64,000 bases of DNA from an uncultured Ruegeria sp. (GCF_947500045.1 NZ_CANMQQ010000005.1:1-64000); one strand, 5' to 3'. Counted from the first letter of the stretch, positions 35,338 to 44,677 are shown. Notes: a model not told the origin generated them from the sequence alone. Numbers and translations are program-made.

Positions 35338-36822
35338 TCAGAACAACGACCCCTGATCTGGTGGTGCTTGTTTGGTTTTTTTGGATGGTGTTTTGCCCTG
35401 CGCTCCGGTCTGGAGGCGACCATCGGTGAATTCGATCTCAAGCACCGTGTGGCCCGCGGCCTGAGACTTGGTGGTGATAACCTCGCCCTCGGCGCGTACG
35501 ACGGCGTAACCACGCCCGAGTGTTGCTTTGTAGCTGAGCGTTTCGCGCAAACGATCGGTGGCCTCAATTTGCTGGCGCAGACGTTCCAGCCTTGTGGTTT
35601 GCGCTGCGTTCAAGCGTTCGGTCAACCGGTTCAGGCTATCGCGGCGCGTTTCCACCTCGCGCTGGATCGGACGCAGCGACAGGCGTGAGGACAGGTTGCG
35701 CCAGCGGTCGCGGCGAGTTTCGACGAAGCTGCGCAGCGTCGCGGGGCGCAGGCGGGCCGCGCTGTCCAGCAATTTGACGCGGCGGTTCTGAACACCCCGG
35801 ATCAGCGCGTTGGGCAGGCGTTCCGAGATTTGATCGAGCCTTTGGCGTGGGTTCTCTAGCAATGTATCAGGGCGCGGCAATGCGCGGGACAAGTCGCGCA
35901 GTCGCTGGCTGCGGCGTTGCACGGCGTCCGTAGCAGAACGCGACAAGCGCGCACCTTGTTCGCCGGTCCACGCAAGCAGCTCAATGCGGACGGGCACAGC
36001 GAGTTCGGCGGCGGCGGTTGGTGTCGGTGCGCGGCGGTCCGAGACATAATCGATCAAGGTGGTGTCGGTCTCGTGGCCCACGGCTGAGATGAGTGGGATA
36101 TCCGAGGTTGCAGCGGCACGGGCGACGCTTTCTTCGTTGAATCCCCACAGGTCTTCGATCGAGCCGCCTCCGCGCGCGACGATGATCAAATCCGGTCGGG
36201 GAAGACCCCCTCCTGGGGTCAGCTGGTTGAACCCTTCGATGGCACGGGTCACTTCAGGGGCGCAATTTGCACCCTGAACCGCGACAGGCCAGATCAGGAC
36301 CTTACGCGGAAAGCGATCACGCAGGCGATGCAGGATATCTCGGATCACCGCACCAGAGGGCGAGGTGACCACGCCGATGATTTGCGGCAAATAGGGCAGG
36401 GGTTGCTTGCGCTCGGGTGCAAACAAACCTTCGGCTTCAAGCTGTTTCTTACGCTTTTCCAGCAACGCCATCAGCGCGCCTTGCCCGGCAACCGCGACCT
36501 CATCGACGTTCAAATTGTACTTTGATTGGGCTCCAAAGGCGGTCAGGCGTCCGGTGACGACAACTTCGAGCCCTTCTTCAGGGACAACCGACAGCGCCGA
36601 GACCTGACCTTTCCAAGTGGTGCAGGCCAGAACATTCCGGTCGTCCTTTATGTCGTAATAGAGATGCCCTGAGCGTGCCTTGAACACGCGCCCGACCTCA
36701 CCACGCACACGGATTCGTCCAAAGGTGCCTTCCAGCGTGCGTTTCACCTCACCCGAGATGTCCGAGACTGTATATTCGGGGGTATTTTGGCCGGGAATGG
36801 GATCGTCGAGCAGGTCGGACAT
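35338..36822 (-). CDS. xseA: Exodeoxyribonuclease VII large subunit
   Basis: 494 residues. N-terminal OB fold (PEYTVSDISGEVKRTLEGTF, then GEVG), core domain with the conserved FPRKVLIWPVAVQGANCAPE, IIVARGGGSIEDLWGFNEES and ISAVGHETDTTLIDYVSDRR, then a long coiled-coil region. Degrades single-stranded DNA with XseB (not in this window). Start at 36822 (MSDLLDDPIP); the frame is open to 36879. Confidence 0.96.
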   Translation of the reverse strand: MSDLLDDPIPGQNTPEYTVSDISGEVKRTLEGTFGRIRVRGEVGRVFKARSGHLYYDIKDDRNVLACTTWKGQVSALSVVPEEGLEVVVTGRLTAFGAQSKYNLNVDEVAVAGQGALMALLEKRKKQLEAEGLFAPERKQPLPYLPQIIGVVTSPSGAVIRDILHRLRDRFPRKVLIWPVAVQGANCAPEVTRAIEGFNQLTPGGGLPRPDLIIVARGGGSIEDLWGFNEESVARAAATSDIPLISAVGHETDTTLIDYVSDRRAPTPTAAAELAVPVRIELLAWTGEQGARLSRSATDAVQRRSQRLRDLSRALPRPDTLLENPRQRLDQISERLPNALIRGVQNRRVKLLDSAARLRPATLRSFVETRRDRWRNLSSRLSLRPIQREVETRRDSLNRLTERLNAAQTTRLERLRQQIEATDRLRETLSYKATLGRGYAVVRAEGEVITTKSQAAGHTVLEIEFTDGRLQTGAQGKTPSKKTKQAPPDQGSLF

Positions 36823-36896
36823 TTCAGCGCCTTGTGTCAGATGTCTGCGCAGCTTAGAACGCCGCGACGGCAAGGCCAAGCAGATCGGAGCGTTTC

Positions 36897-38159
36897 ATGA
36901 ATATCCTCATCCTCGGCAGCGGTGGACGCGAACACAGCCTGGCTTGGGCAGTGATGCAGAACCCGAAATGTGATCGACTGATCGTGGCACCGGGCAATGC
37001 CGGGATCGCCCAGATAGCGGAGTGCGCCGTGCTGGATATCGAGAATGGTGGGACGGTCGTCAGCTTTGCCGAGGAAAACGCCATTGATTTCGTCATCGTT
37101 GGCCCCGAGGCGCCTTTGGCGGCGGGGGTTGCCGATCGTTTGCGCGAAGCGGGCGTTTTGGTCTTTGGACCGTCCGCCGAGGCCGCGCGGCTGGAGGCCT
37201 CGAAAAGTTTCACGAAGGAAATCTGTGACGCGTCAGGTGCACCGACGGCAGCTTATGCCCGGTTCACAGAGGCAGAGCCTGCCAAGGCCTATATCCGTGC
37301 ACAAGGTGCCCCGATTGTGGTCAAGGCTGATGGTCTGGCCGCCGGCAAGGGCGTGATTGTCGCAATGGATGAGCAATCCGCGCTGGATGCCATTGACGAT
37401 ATGTTCGGCGGTGCCTTTGGCGGTGCTGGGGCTGAGGTCGTCATAGAAGAGTTCATGGAAGGCGAAGAGGCTTCGCTTTTCGTGCTTTGTGATGGTGAGG
37501 ATATCCTGTCGATTGGCACTGCTCAGGATCATAAGCGTGTCGGTGAAGGAGATACCGGGTTGAATACCGGCGGTATGGGGGCATATTCTCCTGCCCCGGT
37601 TTTGAGTGCCGAGATTGAGGCGCTTGCAATGGACCAGATCGTACGCCCGACAGTGGCCGAGATGAAGCGGCGTGACACCCCTTTTCAGGGGGTGCTTTAT
37701 GCAGGGCTGATGATCAAGGATGGTCAACCACGGTTGGTGGAATACAATGTGCGTTTTGGGGATCCGGAATGCCAGGTTCTGATGATGCGGTTGGGGGCGC
37801 AGGCCATGGATCTGTTGCATGCTGCGGCTGAGGGCCGATTGGCTGAAACGCGCGTGAACTGGGCTGATGATCACGCGATCACCGTTGTGTTGGCCGCAAA
37901 GGGTTATCCCGGATCTTATGAAAAAGGCAGCGTGATCAATGGGCTGGATGGGCTGGTCGAGGACAGCCGCAATATGGTTTTTCATGCAGGGACTAAGGCG
38001 GTTGATGGGCAGATTCAGGCTTCGGGTGGCCGCGTTCTGAATGTGACCGCGCGTGGCGACACTCTGCAAGAGGCGCGCGACCGGGCTTATGCGATGGTCG
38101 ACCGGGTGGATTGGCCCGAAGGTTTCTATCGGCGCGATATTGGTTGGCGCGCTCTGTGA
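36897..38159 (+). CDS. purD: Phosphoribosylamine-glycine ligase
   Basis: 420 residues. Third step of purine synthesis. MNILILGSGGREHSLAWAV, PGNAGI, the ATP-grasp core with GAPIVVKADGLAAGKGVIVA and EEFMEGEEASLFVLCDG, QDHKRVGEGDTGLNTGGMGA, and EYNVRFGDPECQVLMMRL. GGAG precedes ATG. Divergent from xseA. Confidence 0.98.
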   Translation: MNILILGSGGREHSLAWAVMQNPKCDRLIVAPGNAGIAQIAECAVLDIENGGTVVSFAEENAIDFVIVGPEAPLAAGVADRLREAGVLVFGPSAEAARLEASKSFTKEICDASGAPTAAYARFTEAEPAKAYIRAQGAPIVVKADGLAAGKGVIVAMDEQSALDAIDDMFGGAFGGAGAEVVIEEFMEGEEASLFVLCDGEDILSIGTAQDHKRVGEGDTGLNTGGMGAYSPAPVLSAEIEALAMDQIVRPTVAEMKRRDTPFQGVLYAGLMIKDGQPRLVEYNVRFGDPECQVLMMRLGAQAMDLLHAAAEGRLAETRVNWADDHAITVVLAAKGYPGSYEKGSVINGLDGLVEDSRNMVFHAGTKAVDGQIQASGGRVLNVTARGDTLQEARDRAYAMVDRVDWPEGFYRRDIGWRAL

Positions 38160-38198
38160 TTTGATTGCCGGGCTGCGCCTGCCTTGAAATTTCAGGTG

Positions 38199-38264
38199 TA
38201 GGGGGCTTTGCCCCCTCGGCCATGGCCTCACCCCCAAGGTATTTTTAGCCAGATGAAGTGCGGA
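38199..38264. repeat. Composite 3'-end repeat, copy C
   Basis: Starts with GGGGGCTTTGCCCCC (hairpin), then CCCCCAAGGTATTTTTAGCC and AGATGAAGTGCGGATCAG, which ends at the stop of the leftward gene at 38265. Same layout as copy A; the right part is nearly identical to copy B. Lies between convergent genes and probably ends both transcripts. Confidence 0.75.
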
Positions 38265-39055
38265 TCAGCACTCTAGTGCAGAGGCGAGGTTTTGGCGGGC
38301 GTTGAGGGGGCCGAGGTCTTTGCGTTGCCAGGCATTATTGTACGAAATGCCGATGATCCGCGACCAGTCTGAGTTGGCCAGGATCAATTCGGGGGTCGTT
38401 TCGCACAGGCGTAGGCCGCCGGAGATAAAATCCTCTCCGATCCGGTGATTGGTGAGACCGGGTAAACTGGCGATTTCAGTGAGTGCGCCATTATCGTAGC
38501 GCCAGATGCGCAAGGTTTTGGCGAGATGCGGGCGGTCGATATAAGCTATTTCGATATGGCCGTCGCCATCCAGATCGGCGGCGCCGATGGGGGCGAGCCA
38601 GCGATTGCGCGTGCCGATATGCGGCGTGGCGGCGATTTTTTGACCTCTGGTGTCGTAGATTGCCAGTTGTGCACCGGTTTGTTGGTGTGCTTCCACCACG
38701 ATGATCTCTGGCAATCCATCCTGATCAACGTCGGCCAAACGAGGTGAAAGATCTTCGAACACACGGTCTTCGGGCAAATGAATGGTTATAACCGAACGAT
38801 TCGAGATCGCGTTTGTCCGTGAGGTGCTCAGAGAAGATTCAGTGTCGACGATGATTTCCAAGGAACCGTATTCGATGGCGTCGCCCAGAACGCCGTGTGT
38901 ATAGCGTGTTGTCGGTTCGGTGAAACGGGCGGATACTATGGTGTTAGCGCTGGCCATGGGCCATGATCCCGCCATCCATAGACAAAACGCCAATAGCGCG
39001 CCGCGTGCCCAACCTTGCCTTAGGTGGATGGGCAGACGCGGCGCTTTGAGAGGCA

Positions 39056-39056
<1 letters not shown>
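38265..39056 (-). CDS. Exported FG-GAP/VCBS-like repeat protein
   Basis: 263 residues. Signal sequence near residues 15-37 (ARGALLAFCLWMAGSWPMAS). Contains calcium-binding-like repeat loops of the FG-GAP type: LADVDQDGLPEIIVVEAHQQ and IGAADLDGDGHIEIAYIDRP, giving blades of a short beta propeller. Such repeats often serve surface or periplasmic binding. Overlaps the ferredoxin stop by one base, so the two share a transcript. Function unknown. Confidence 0.75.
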
Positions 39057-39508
<452 letters not shown>

Positions 39509-39518
39509 TCATGCGCGA

Positions 39519-40343
39519 TCAGGGCGCGGCTGCGCGCATAAGTGAGATTTGAGCAAGGGCCGCGTCTATTTTGAATTGGATCATGATTTCGCCAAGGCTG
39601 CGGGTTGCCAGATCAGGTCTGCCACTATGCCCCGCCACATACTTGGGTGGCACGGGAGTCGTTTCGGTGTGAATCCCGGCGGGGTGGGTGAATTGCAATT
39701 CAGATGTATCTCTTAACCCGGCATGATCGCCGATTTCGGCTTCGGCAAAGCCGTTCTGCAGCAGATACGTAGCCTGCCCATTGTTGCCGTAATAGTCCGA
39801 GACATGGCGTATGGTAATGCCTTCTTCGGCGAAGTTATGGTTCAGCGATGCGGCGACGTTGGCTTGTGCTCGCTGATTCCCACCGCTGTCACCCAGTAGC
39901 AGGATTTCGTTGAAACCATGGGTGGCAAGGCTGTGAACGGTGGCTTCCAACACCTGTTCGAATACGGGTTCAGGCAGGGTCAAGGTGCCGGGCCACTTCA
40001 TATGGCCTGTAGGGTTCGGTCCATACTCGCCTTCCGGTACATAAGCGATGACGGGCGCGATCAGAGTATGCCCCAGCGTCCGGGCGATCCGGTCACTGGT
40101 GTGGGCAACCACATAATTGTGTTTGCCCAGAATCGCATGTGGGCCGTTTTGTTCGGTTCCTCCGGTGGGAATGATTGCAGTCCGGTAGCCAGCCTCGATT
40201 GCCGCGTGAACCTCGGGCCAGGTCATGTCTTCTAGGCGCAGGGTTCCTGGTTCGAAACCTGGAGAGGACATCAGGGATTTGGGGTTTGCCCAAATCAATA
40301 TGCCAATCGCTGTGATGGCGAAGATCAGGACGATGCGCAGCAT
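39519..40343 (-). CDS. Divergent creatininase-family protein with N-terminal anchor
   Basis: 274 residues. A hydrophobic N-terminus (MLRIVLIFAITAIGILIWAN) suggests export or anchoring. The creatininase fold shows in IIPTGGTEQNGPHAILGKHN, PTGHMKWPGTLTLPEPVFEQ and LLLGDSGGNQRAQANVAASL. Compared with the classic metal motifs EQHGPHLP-GTD and NGHGGN, the second His is Asn, the Asp region is KH, and the His before GGN is Ser. The usual two-metal amidohydrolase site is therefore altered, and the reaction is uncertain. Single gene. Confidence 0.75.
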   Translation of the reverse strand: MLRIVLIFAITAIGILIWANPKSLMSSPGFEPGTLRLEDMTWPEVHAAIEAGYRTAIIPTGGTEQNGPHAILGKHNYVVAHTSDRIARTLGHTLIAPVIAYVPEGEYGPNPTGHMKWPGTLTLPEPVFEQVLEATVHSLATHGFNEILLLGDSGGNQRAQANVAASLNHNFAEEGITIRHVSDYYGNNGQATYLLQNGFAEAEIGDHAGLRDTSELQFTHPAGIHTETTPVPPKYVAGHSGRPDLATRSLGEIMIQFKIDAALAQISLMRAAAP

Positions 40344-40400
40344 GTCGGGTACTCAGTTCCTTTACCTTGGTAGGAAATGTCCAATGGATGTTGATAACAT

Positions 40401-41090
40401 TTATCGTTTGAATAAAAACCCCTGAGCATGTTTATCCCGATGGTCGCCCCGCAATTCAGCGTGCAAGGCGCGGCCTGCTTGCACACCGGGGCGGGAGCTT
40501 ACGGTTTCCAACCAGCGGGTAAAGTGAGGCTTGTCTTCCAGCACCTGTTGTTGCCCTTCCCAAAGGCTGGCCCAGCCCCAAATTGACATGTCGGCGATGG
40601 AGTAGAAATTTCCCGCCACATACTCGTTCTCGGCCAGCCTGCGATCCAGAACGCCGTAAAGACGTCCGACTTCGGCCCGATAGCGATCCTTGGGGTAGGG
40701 CAGGTCTTGCGGCGGGTCCAGCTGGGGTGCGTATTTCAGGAAATGGTGCGCTTGTCCCGCCATCGGGCCGACACCGCCCATCTGCCACATCAGCCATTCT
40801 TCGACAGCGATCCGGTCACGTTCAGTTTCACCATAGAAGCGTCCGGTTTTTCGGGCGAGGTACATCAGGATCGCGCCGCTTTCGAATACAGATACCGGCG
40901 TCCCTCCGGGTCCATTTGGATCGACGATGGCGGGCATCCGGTTATTGGGGGCGATCTTAAGGAACTCGGGGGCGAACTGGTCGCCCTGGCCGATGTTGAT
41001 CAGGTGGGTTTTATAGGGCAGCTCCATCTCTTCCAAAGCGATGGACACTTTCCAGCCGTTGGGCGTGGGCCAGAAATATAAGTCGATCAT
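40401..41090 (-). CDS. Glutathione S-transferase, YfcG/Ure2-like
   Basis: 229 residues. MIDLYFWPTPNGWKVSIALE (active Thr/Asn of the Nu class), then GDQFAPEFLKIAPNNRMPAI and VFESGAILMYLARKTG. The helical domain has WLMWQMGGVGPMAGQAHHF, typical of YfcG/YghU disulfide-bond oxidoreductases. Third GST-like gene in the window. Single gene. Confidence 0.92.
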   Translation of the reverse strand: MIDLYFWPTPNGWKVSIALEEMELPYKTHLINIGQGDQFAPEFLKIAPNNRMPAIVDPNGPGGTPVSVFESGAILMYLARKTGRFYGETERDRIAVEEWLMWQMGGVGPMAGQAHHFLKYAPQLDPPQDLPYPKDRYRAEVGRLYGVLDRRLAENEYVAGNFYSIADMSIWGWASLWEGQQQVLEDKPHFTRWLETVSSRPGVQAGRALHAELRGDHRDKHAQGFLFKR

Positions 41091-41228
41091 GTCATCTCCT
41101 CAAACTGGACGCGATCATGGAGGTTTCAGCGCGTTCGGCAAGAGGGCGCGCAGGTGTGTTACGAAAGCGTGACCTTGGTGCAGCCGGTCTTGACGTGATC
41201 TGGGACCGGGCGTAAATGCATCCTCATC

Positions 41229-41285
41229 AAGTGGCGATTTGTTACCGGATTGCGGGCCACGTTAAACAACACCGCTAAAAGGTCA
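41229..41285 (+). ncRNA. SAM-II riboswitch upstream of metZ
   Basis: Matches the SAM-II layout: P1 arms GTGGC (41231-41235) and GCCAC (41256-41260), GATTTG after the left arm, ACCGGATTGC in the loop, GTTAAA after P1 and the conserved GCTAAAAGG (41274-41282). The final GG can pair with CC of the loop to form the pseudoknot that holds S-adenosylmethionine. Found ahead of methionine genes in alphaproteobacteria. Would lower metZ expression when SAM is plentiful. Confidence 0.85.
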
Positions 41286-41290
41286 GGATG

Positions 41291-41327
41291 AAAGACCCCT
41301 TTCGCTTGGCCGCGTCTGGGGTTTTTT
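41291..41327 (+). terminator. Attenuator terminator after the SAM-II aptamer
   Basis: AAAGACCCC pairs with GGGGTTTTTT (one G-U pair, 18-base loop). The left arm GACC can instead pair with GGTC at 41281-41284, whose two G belong to the riboswitch pseudoknot. SAM binding would therefore free the terminator. Inferred from base pairing by eye. Confidence 0.65.
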
Positions 41328-41360
41328 GTTTGCCTCCCAAGCGGGGCTGAAAGGAATGAC

Positions 41361-42551
41361 ATGAGCGAGAGCTGGAACAAACGCACCCAAGCCATCCATG
41401 GCGGCATCCGCCGGAGCCAGTATAACGAAGTCAGCGAGGCGATCTTTCTGACGCAAGGTTTTGTGTACGAAAATGCCGAACAGGCCGAAGCCCGTTTTTT
41501 GGAATGCGGCCCAGATGAGTTCATCTATGCCCGCTATGGCAACCCCACGGTTTCAATGTTCGAGCAGCGTATCGCGGCCCTGGAAGGGGGCGAGGACGCC
41601 TTTGCAACCGCATCGGGCATGGCTGCGGTGAATGGGGCGCTGACATCGATGCTGAAAGCGGGGGACCACGTTGTTTCAGCCAAAGCGCTGTTCGGATCGT
41701 GCCTGTATATCCTTGAGAATATCCTGACCCGATACGGCGTTGAGGTGACTTTTGTTGACGGCACCGATCTGGACGCCTGGGAAGCTGCGATGCGGCCCGA
41801 TACCAAGGCCGTGTTCTTCGAATCCATGTCGAATCCGACGCTTGAAGTCATCGATATTGCTTCTGTATCAAAAATTGCCCATGCGGTTGGCGCCGTTGTC
41901 GTCGTGGATAACGTTTTTTCCACGCCAGTGTTTTCCCGCGCTATCGAGCAGGGCGCGGATGTGGTCGTATATTCGGCCACCAAGCACATCGACGGGCAGG
42001 GCCGTGCGCTGGGCGGCGTGATCATCGGCACCAAAGAATTCATTCGCGGCACGGTCGAACCTTATCTGAAACATACCGGCGGCGCGCTGAGCCCGTTTAA
42101 CGCCTGGATCATGCTCAAGGGGATTGAGACCATGGCCCTGCGCGTGAACGCACAAACGCAGAGCGCGCAGAAGATTGCTGAGGCGCTTGAAGGGCATCCA
42201 GCGCTTGCGCGGACGTTGTATCCCGGCTTGAAAACCCATGCGCAGAACGCGTTGGTGCAGGATCAGCTGGGCGGCAATGGGGGGACTGTGCTGTCGCTTG
42301 ATATCAAGGGCGGCAAAGCCGGGGCGTTTGCATTCCTGAATGCGTTGACCATCCCGGTGATCTCAAACAACCTCGGCGATTCCAAGTCGATTGCAACCCA
42401 TCCGGCCACGACCACACATCAGCGCCTGAGCGACGAACAACGGGATGAGCTGGGCATCACTCCGGGCCTGATCCGGCTGTCTGTTGGGCTTGAAGATGCG
42501 GGCGATTTGTTGGCGGATATTAAACGCGCATTGGCGACCTCTCAGGGTTAG
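41361..42551 (+). CDS. metZ: O-succinylhomoserine sulfhydrylase
   Basis: 396 residues, PLP enzyme of the Cys/Met-metabolism family. KRTQAIHGGIRRSQYNEVSE-like N-terminus, then YARYGNPTVSMFEQRIAALE, and the PLP Lys208 in VVYSATKHIDGQGRALGGVI. GDSKSIATHPATTTHQRLSD closes the active site. Makes homocysteine from an activated homoserine and sulfide. Preceded by a SAM-II riboswitch and terminator, which fits methionine control. AAGGA before ATG. Confidence 0.95.
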   Translation: MSESWNKRTQAIHGGIRRSQYNEVSEAIFLTQGFVYENAEQAEARFLECGPDEFIYARYGNPTVSMFEQRIAALEGGEDAFATASGMAAVNGALTSMLKAGDHVVSAKALFGSCLYILENILTRYGVEVTFVDGTDLDAWEAAMRPDTKAVFFESMSNPTLEVIDIASVSKIAHAVGAVVVVDNVFSTPVFSRAIEQGADVVVYSATKHIDGQGRALGGVIIGTKEFIRGTVEPYLKHTGGALSPFNAWIMLKGIETMALRVNAQTQSAQKIAEALEGHPALARTLYPGLKTHAQNALVQDQLGGNGGTVLSLDIKGGKAGAFAFLNALTIPVISNNLGDSKSIATHPATTTHQRLSDEQRDELGITPGLIRLSVGLEDAGDLLADIKRALATSQG

Positions 42552-42732
42552 AGACGTTGCCATGAAGTGTGGCCAGATGGCGCTGAACCGCTTGGTCGGA
42601 CGATTTTGGTTGAAAAACGGCGGTTTTCGCACCCAAAATTCGATCCGGGCTGCTATTCTCGCGCATCACCTTGGGCTGGAAAAATAAGCTTGGTCGTATA
42701 TAGTCTTGCGGCCTAGAAAGGGACACGTGCCA

Positions 42733-43836
42733 ATGAATGTTCATCCGCGCGATATCGACGACACCCCTGATCACGATCAGGCCGCCGAGGCCCTGAAGGT
42801 TTTGCGTGAGTGGGCGAAAACGGCCACGGCTGCGGAAATCAGCCAGCTTGACCCTGCAGTGGCGCAGCTGGTTCCGGGCCTGACGCAATCAAACTATCCT
42901 GCCTTGTCGCGCGAGTACCCCGAAGGGTTTAAGGCTGATGCAGAGTACCGGGCCACGCTGCCCGATTTGCAAAATGGGCCATCCAGCCTGATCCGGGGGG
43001 CGAAACAGCAGATTCAGCATGTTGGCATCTCGAATTTCCGCCTGCCGATCCGGTTCCATCGCAAGGACGGGGCGGACCTGACGCTTGAGACTTCGATCAC
43101 CGGTTCAGTCAGTCTTGAGGCCGAAAAGAAGGGCATCAACATGTCCCGCATCATGCGTTCGTTCTATAAACACGCCGAGCGTACGTTCAGCTTTGAGGTC
43201 ATGGAATCTGCGCTTAGCGATTACATGACTGATCTGGACAGCTTTGATGCGCGCATTCAGATGCGGTTTTCTTATCCAGATCGGATCGAAAGCCTGCGTT
43301 CCAGCCTAAGCGGGTATCAGTACTATGATATCGCGTTGGAGCTGGTAGAGCGCGGGGGTGAGCGTCTGAAGATCATGCATCTGGACTATGTCTATTCCTC
43401 GACCTGTCCCTGCTCACTGGAACTGAGCGAACATGCACGCGCGACGCGCGGGCAGTTGGCGACACCGCATTCGCAGCGCTCGGTTGCCCGAATTTCGGTT
43501 GTGGTCGATTGCAATGCGGATTGCTTGTGGTTCGAAGATCTGATCGCACTGTGCCGCCGTGCGGTTCCGACCGAGACTCAGGTGATGGTCAAACGTGAGG
43601 ATGAACAGGCCTTTGCCGAATTGAACGCTGCCAATCCGATCTTTGTTGAGGATGCCGCGCGTCTGTTCTGTGCCGAGTTGCAGGCGGACCATCACGTCGG
43701 TGATTTTCGTGTAATCGCGAGCCATCAGGAAAGCCTGCACAGCCATGATGCGGTATCGATTCTGACCCAAGGCCCCACATTCGATTCCGCCAGTCTGGAC
43801 CCGCGATTATTCACGACTTTGTTCCATGTAGGCTGA
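42733..43836 (+). CDS. folE2: GTP cyclohydrolase I, type IB (FolE2)
   Basis: 367 residues. First step of folate and queuosine synthesis. COG1469 motifs: LPIRFHRKDGADLTLETSIT, SLEAEKKGINMSRIMRSFYK, and the metal-binding Cys in YVYSSTCPCSLELSEHARAT, followed by PHSQRS. Type IB enzymes accept several metals and often replace zinc-dependent FolE under zinc shortage; no Zur box was found by eye upstream. Start at 42733 (MNVHPRDIDD). Most of the upstream 181 bases hold nothing I can name. Confidence 0.93.
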   Translation: MNVHPRDIDDTPDHDQAAEALKVLREWAKTATAAEISQLDPAVAQLVPGLTQSNYPALSREYPEGFKADAEYRATLPDLQNGPSSLIRGAKQQIQHVGISNFRLPIRFHRKDGADLTLETSITGSVSLEAEKKGINMSRIMRSFYKHAERTFSFEVMESALSDYMTDLDSFDARIQMRFSYPDRIESLRSSLSGYQYYDIALELVERGGERLKIMHLDYVYSSTCPCSLELSEHARATRGQLATPHSQRSVARISVVVDCNADCLWFEDLIALCRRAVPTETQVMVKREDEQAFAELNAANPIFVEDAARLFCAELQADHHVGDFRVIASHQESLHSHDAVSILTQGPTFDSASLDPRLFTTLFHVG

Positions 43837-43900
43837 TTGCCCCTGCGGAAGCTGCTGGAAAAACAACCAAAATTCTCGCATGGGCGCTTTATTGCCGCAA

Positions 43901-43965
43901 TGCAGCAAGAAATGCTGCACCTGCGTTGTGATTCGCGCTAAACTCGGCCCGAGTGCAGCTGCTGC
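43901..43965. promoter_or_regulatory. TGC-rich inverted repeats, PhaR-like site candidate
   Basis: TGCAGCA-AGAAA-TGCTGCA (43901-43919), a perfect 7-bp inverted repeat, followed by TGCAGCTGCTGC (43954-43965). TGC-rich palindromes of this kind are what PHA-responsive repressor PhaR binds in Paracoccus and relatives. The site is about 150-215 bases upstream of the AKP-rich gene at 44117. The remainder of the 280-base gap shows no gene. Confidence 0.45.
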
Positions 43966-44116
43966 GTGACCGAATTTTCAGGGGACGCGGCCCGAAAGGA
44001 AGCCGGGACGTGCGATGCCTTGGATCGCGGACCTGCAAACCTGTCCAGACGATTGGGGCAGGCGGGGTCCTGTATTCTTGTGTCGGCTGCTTCGGTTTTA
44101 TCAGGAGAGACATGCA

Positions 44117-44677
44117 ATGAACCCGATTTCTCAACCGCTTGAGTTTCAGGCCGCAGCCATCCGTATGGCCGGTTATGCGATGGTCAGCCAGATGGAGATC
44201 ATGCAGATCATGACCCGCGCAGCGCTTGAGCTGCCAATGGCTACGCTAAAGGCGGCGCCGTCCAGTGCGCCTGCGCCTGTGGCTCGCAAGGTCGCAGCGG
44301 CGAAACCTGCGGCACCGAAGGCAAAACCAGCGGCAAAGCCGAAGGTGGTAGCCTCCAAGCCCAAAACAGCAGCAAAGCCCAAAGTGGCCCAAAAGGTAAA
44401 GGCCACACCCAAGGTGAAACCTGTGGTCACAAAGGCAGCTCCGGTCAAAGCGGTGGCCCCGAAAGTGGCCGCAGCGAAGCCTGCTCCGGTCAAACCCGCA
44501 GCGGCGAAACCGGTGCAGGCAAAGGCCGCTCCGGACATGCCGGCGCCAACCAAAATCACGCCTCCCAGCCCAGCTGCTGCGGCAAATCCAGCGCAGGCCA
44601 AGACGGCTGCAGGTGCTACGCGCGCGCCGTCAAAACCACCTGTAATGCCGACTGCCGCTGCGAAATCCGACACGTAA
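44117..44677 (+). CDS. AKP-rich histone H1/PhaF-like protein
   Basis: 187 residues. A short N-terminal helical part (about 1-45: MNPISQPLEFQAAAIRMAGY, then MVSQMEIMQIMTRAALEL) is followed by some 140 residues of Ala/Lys/Pro repeats (AAKPAAPKAKPAAKPKVVAS and similar). Lys-rich AKP tails bind DNA non-specifically in histone H1-like proteins and in the phasin PhaF. The head could be a shortened phasin helix. CAGGAGAG precedes the ATG. Role is inferred: nucleoid or PHA granule association. Confidence 0.7.
   Translation: MNPISQPLEFQAAAIRMAGYAMVSQMEIMQIMTRAALELPMATLKAAPSSAPAPVARKVAAAKPAAPKAKPAAKPKVVASKPKTAAKPKVAQKVKATPKVKPVVTKAAPVKAVAPKVAAAKPAPVKPAAAKPVQAKAAPDMPAPTKITPPSPAAAANPAQAKTAAGATRAPSKPPVMPTAAAKSDT

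Noticed and set aside
36790..36810. GGGGGTATTTTGGCC resembling the 3'-end repeat
   Set aside because: Inside the xseA coding region, without the GCCAGATGAAG half; taken as chance.
38160..38264. Possible small gene after purD
   Set aside because: The space is filled by the repeat element; no frame with a start and ribosome-binding site.
44280..44660. Tandem-like GC-rich repeats (CRISPR-like at first glance)
   Set aside because: They are codon repeats of the AKP-rich tail, irregular in spacing and within a coding frame.
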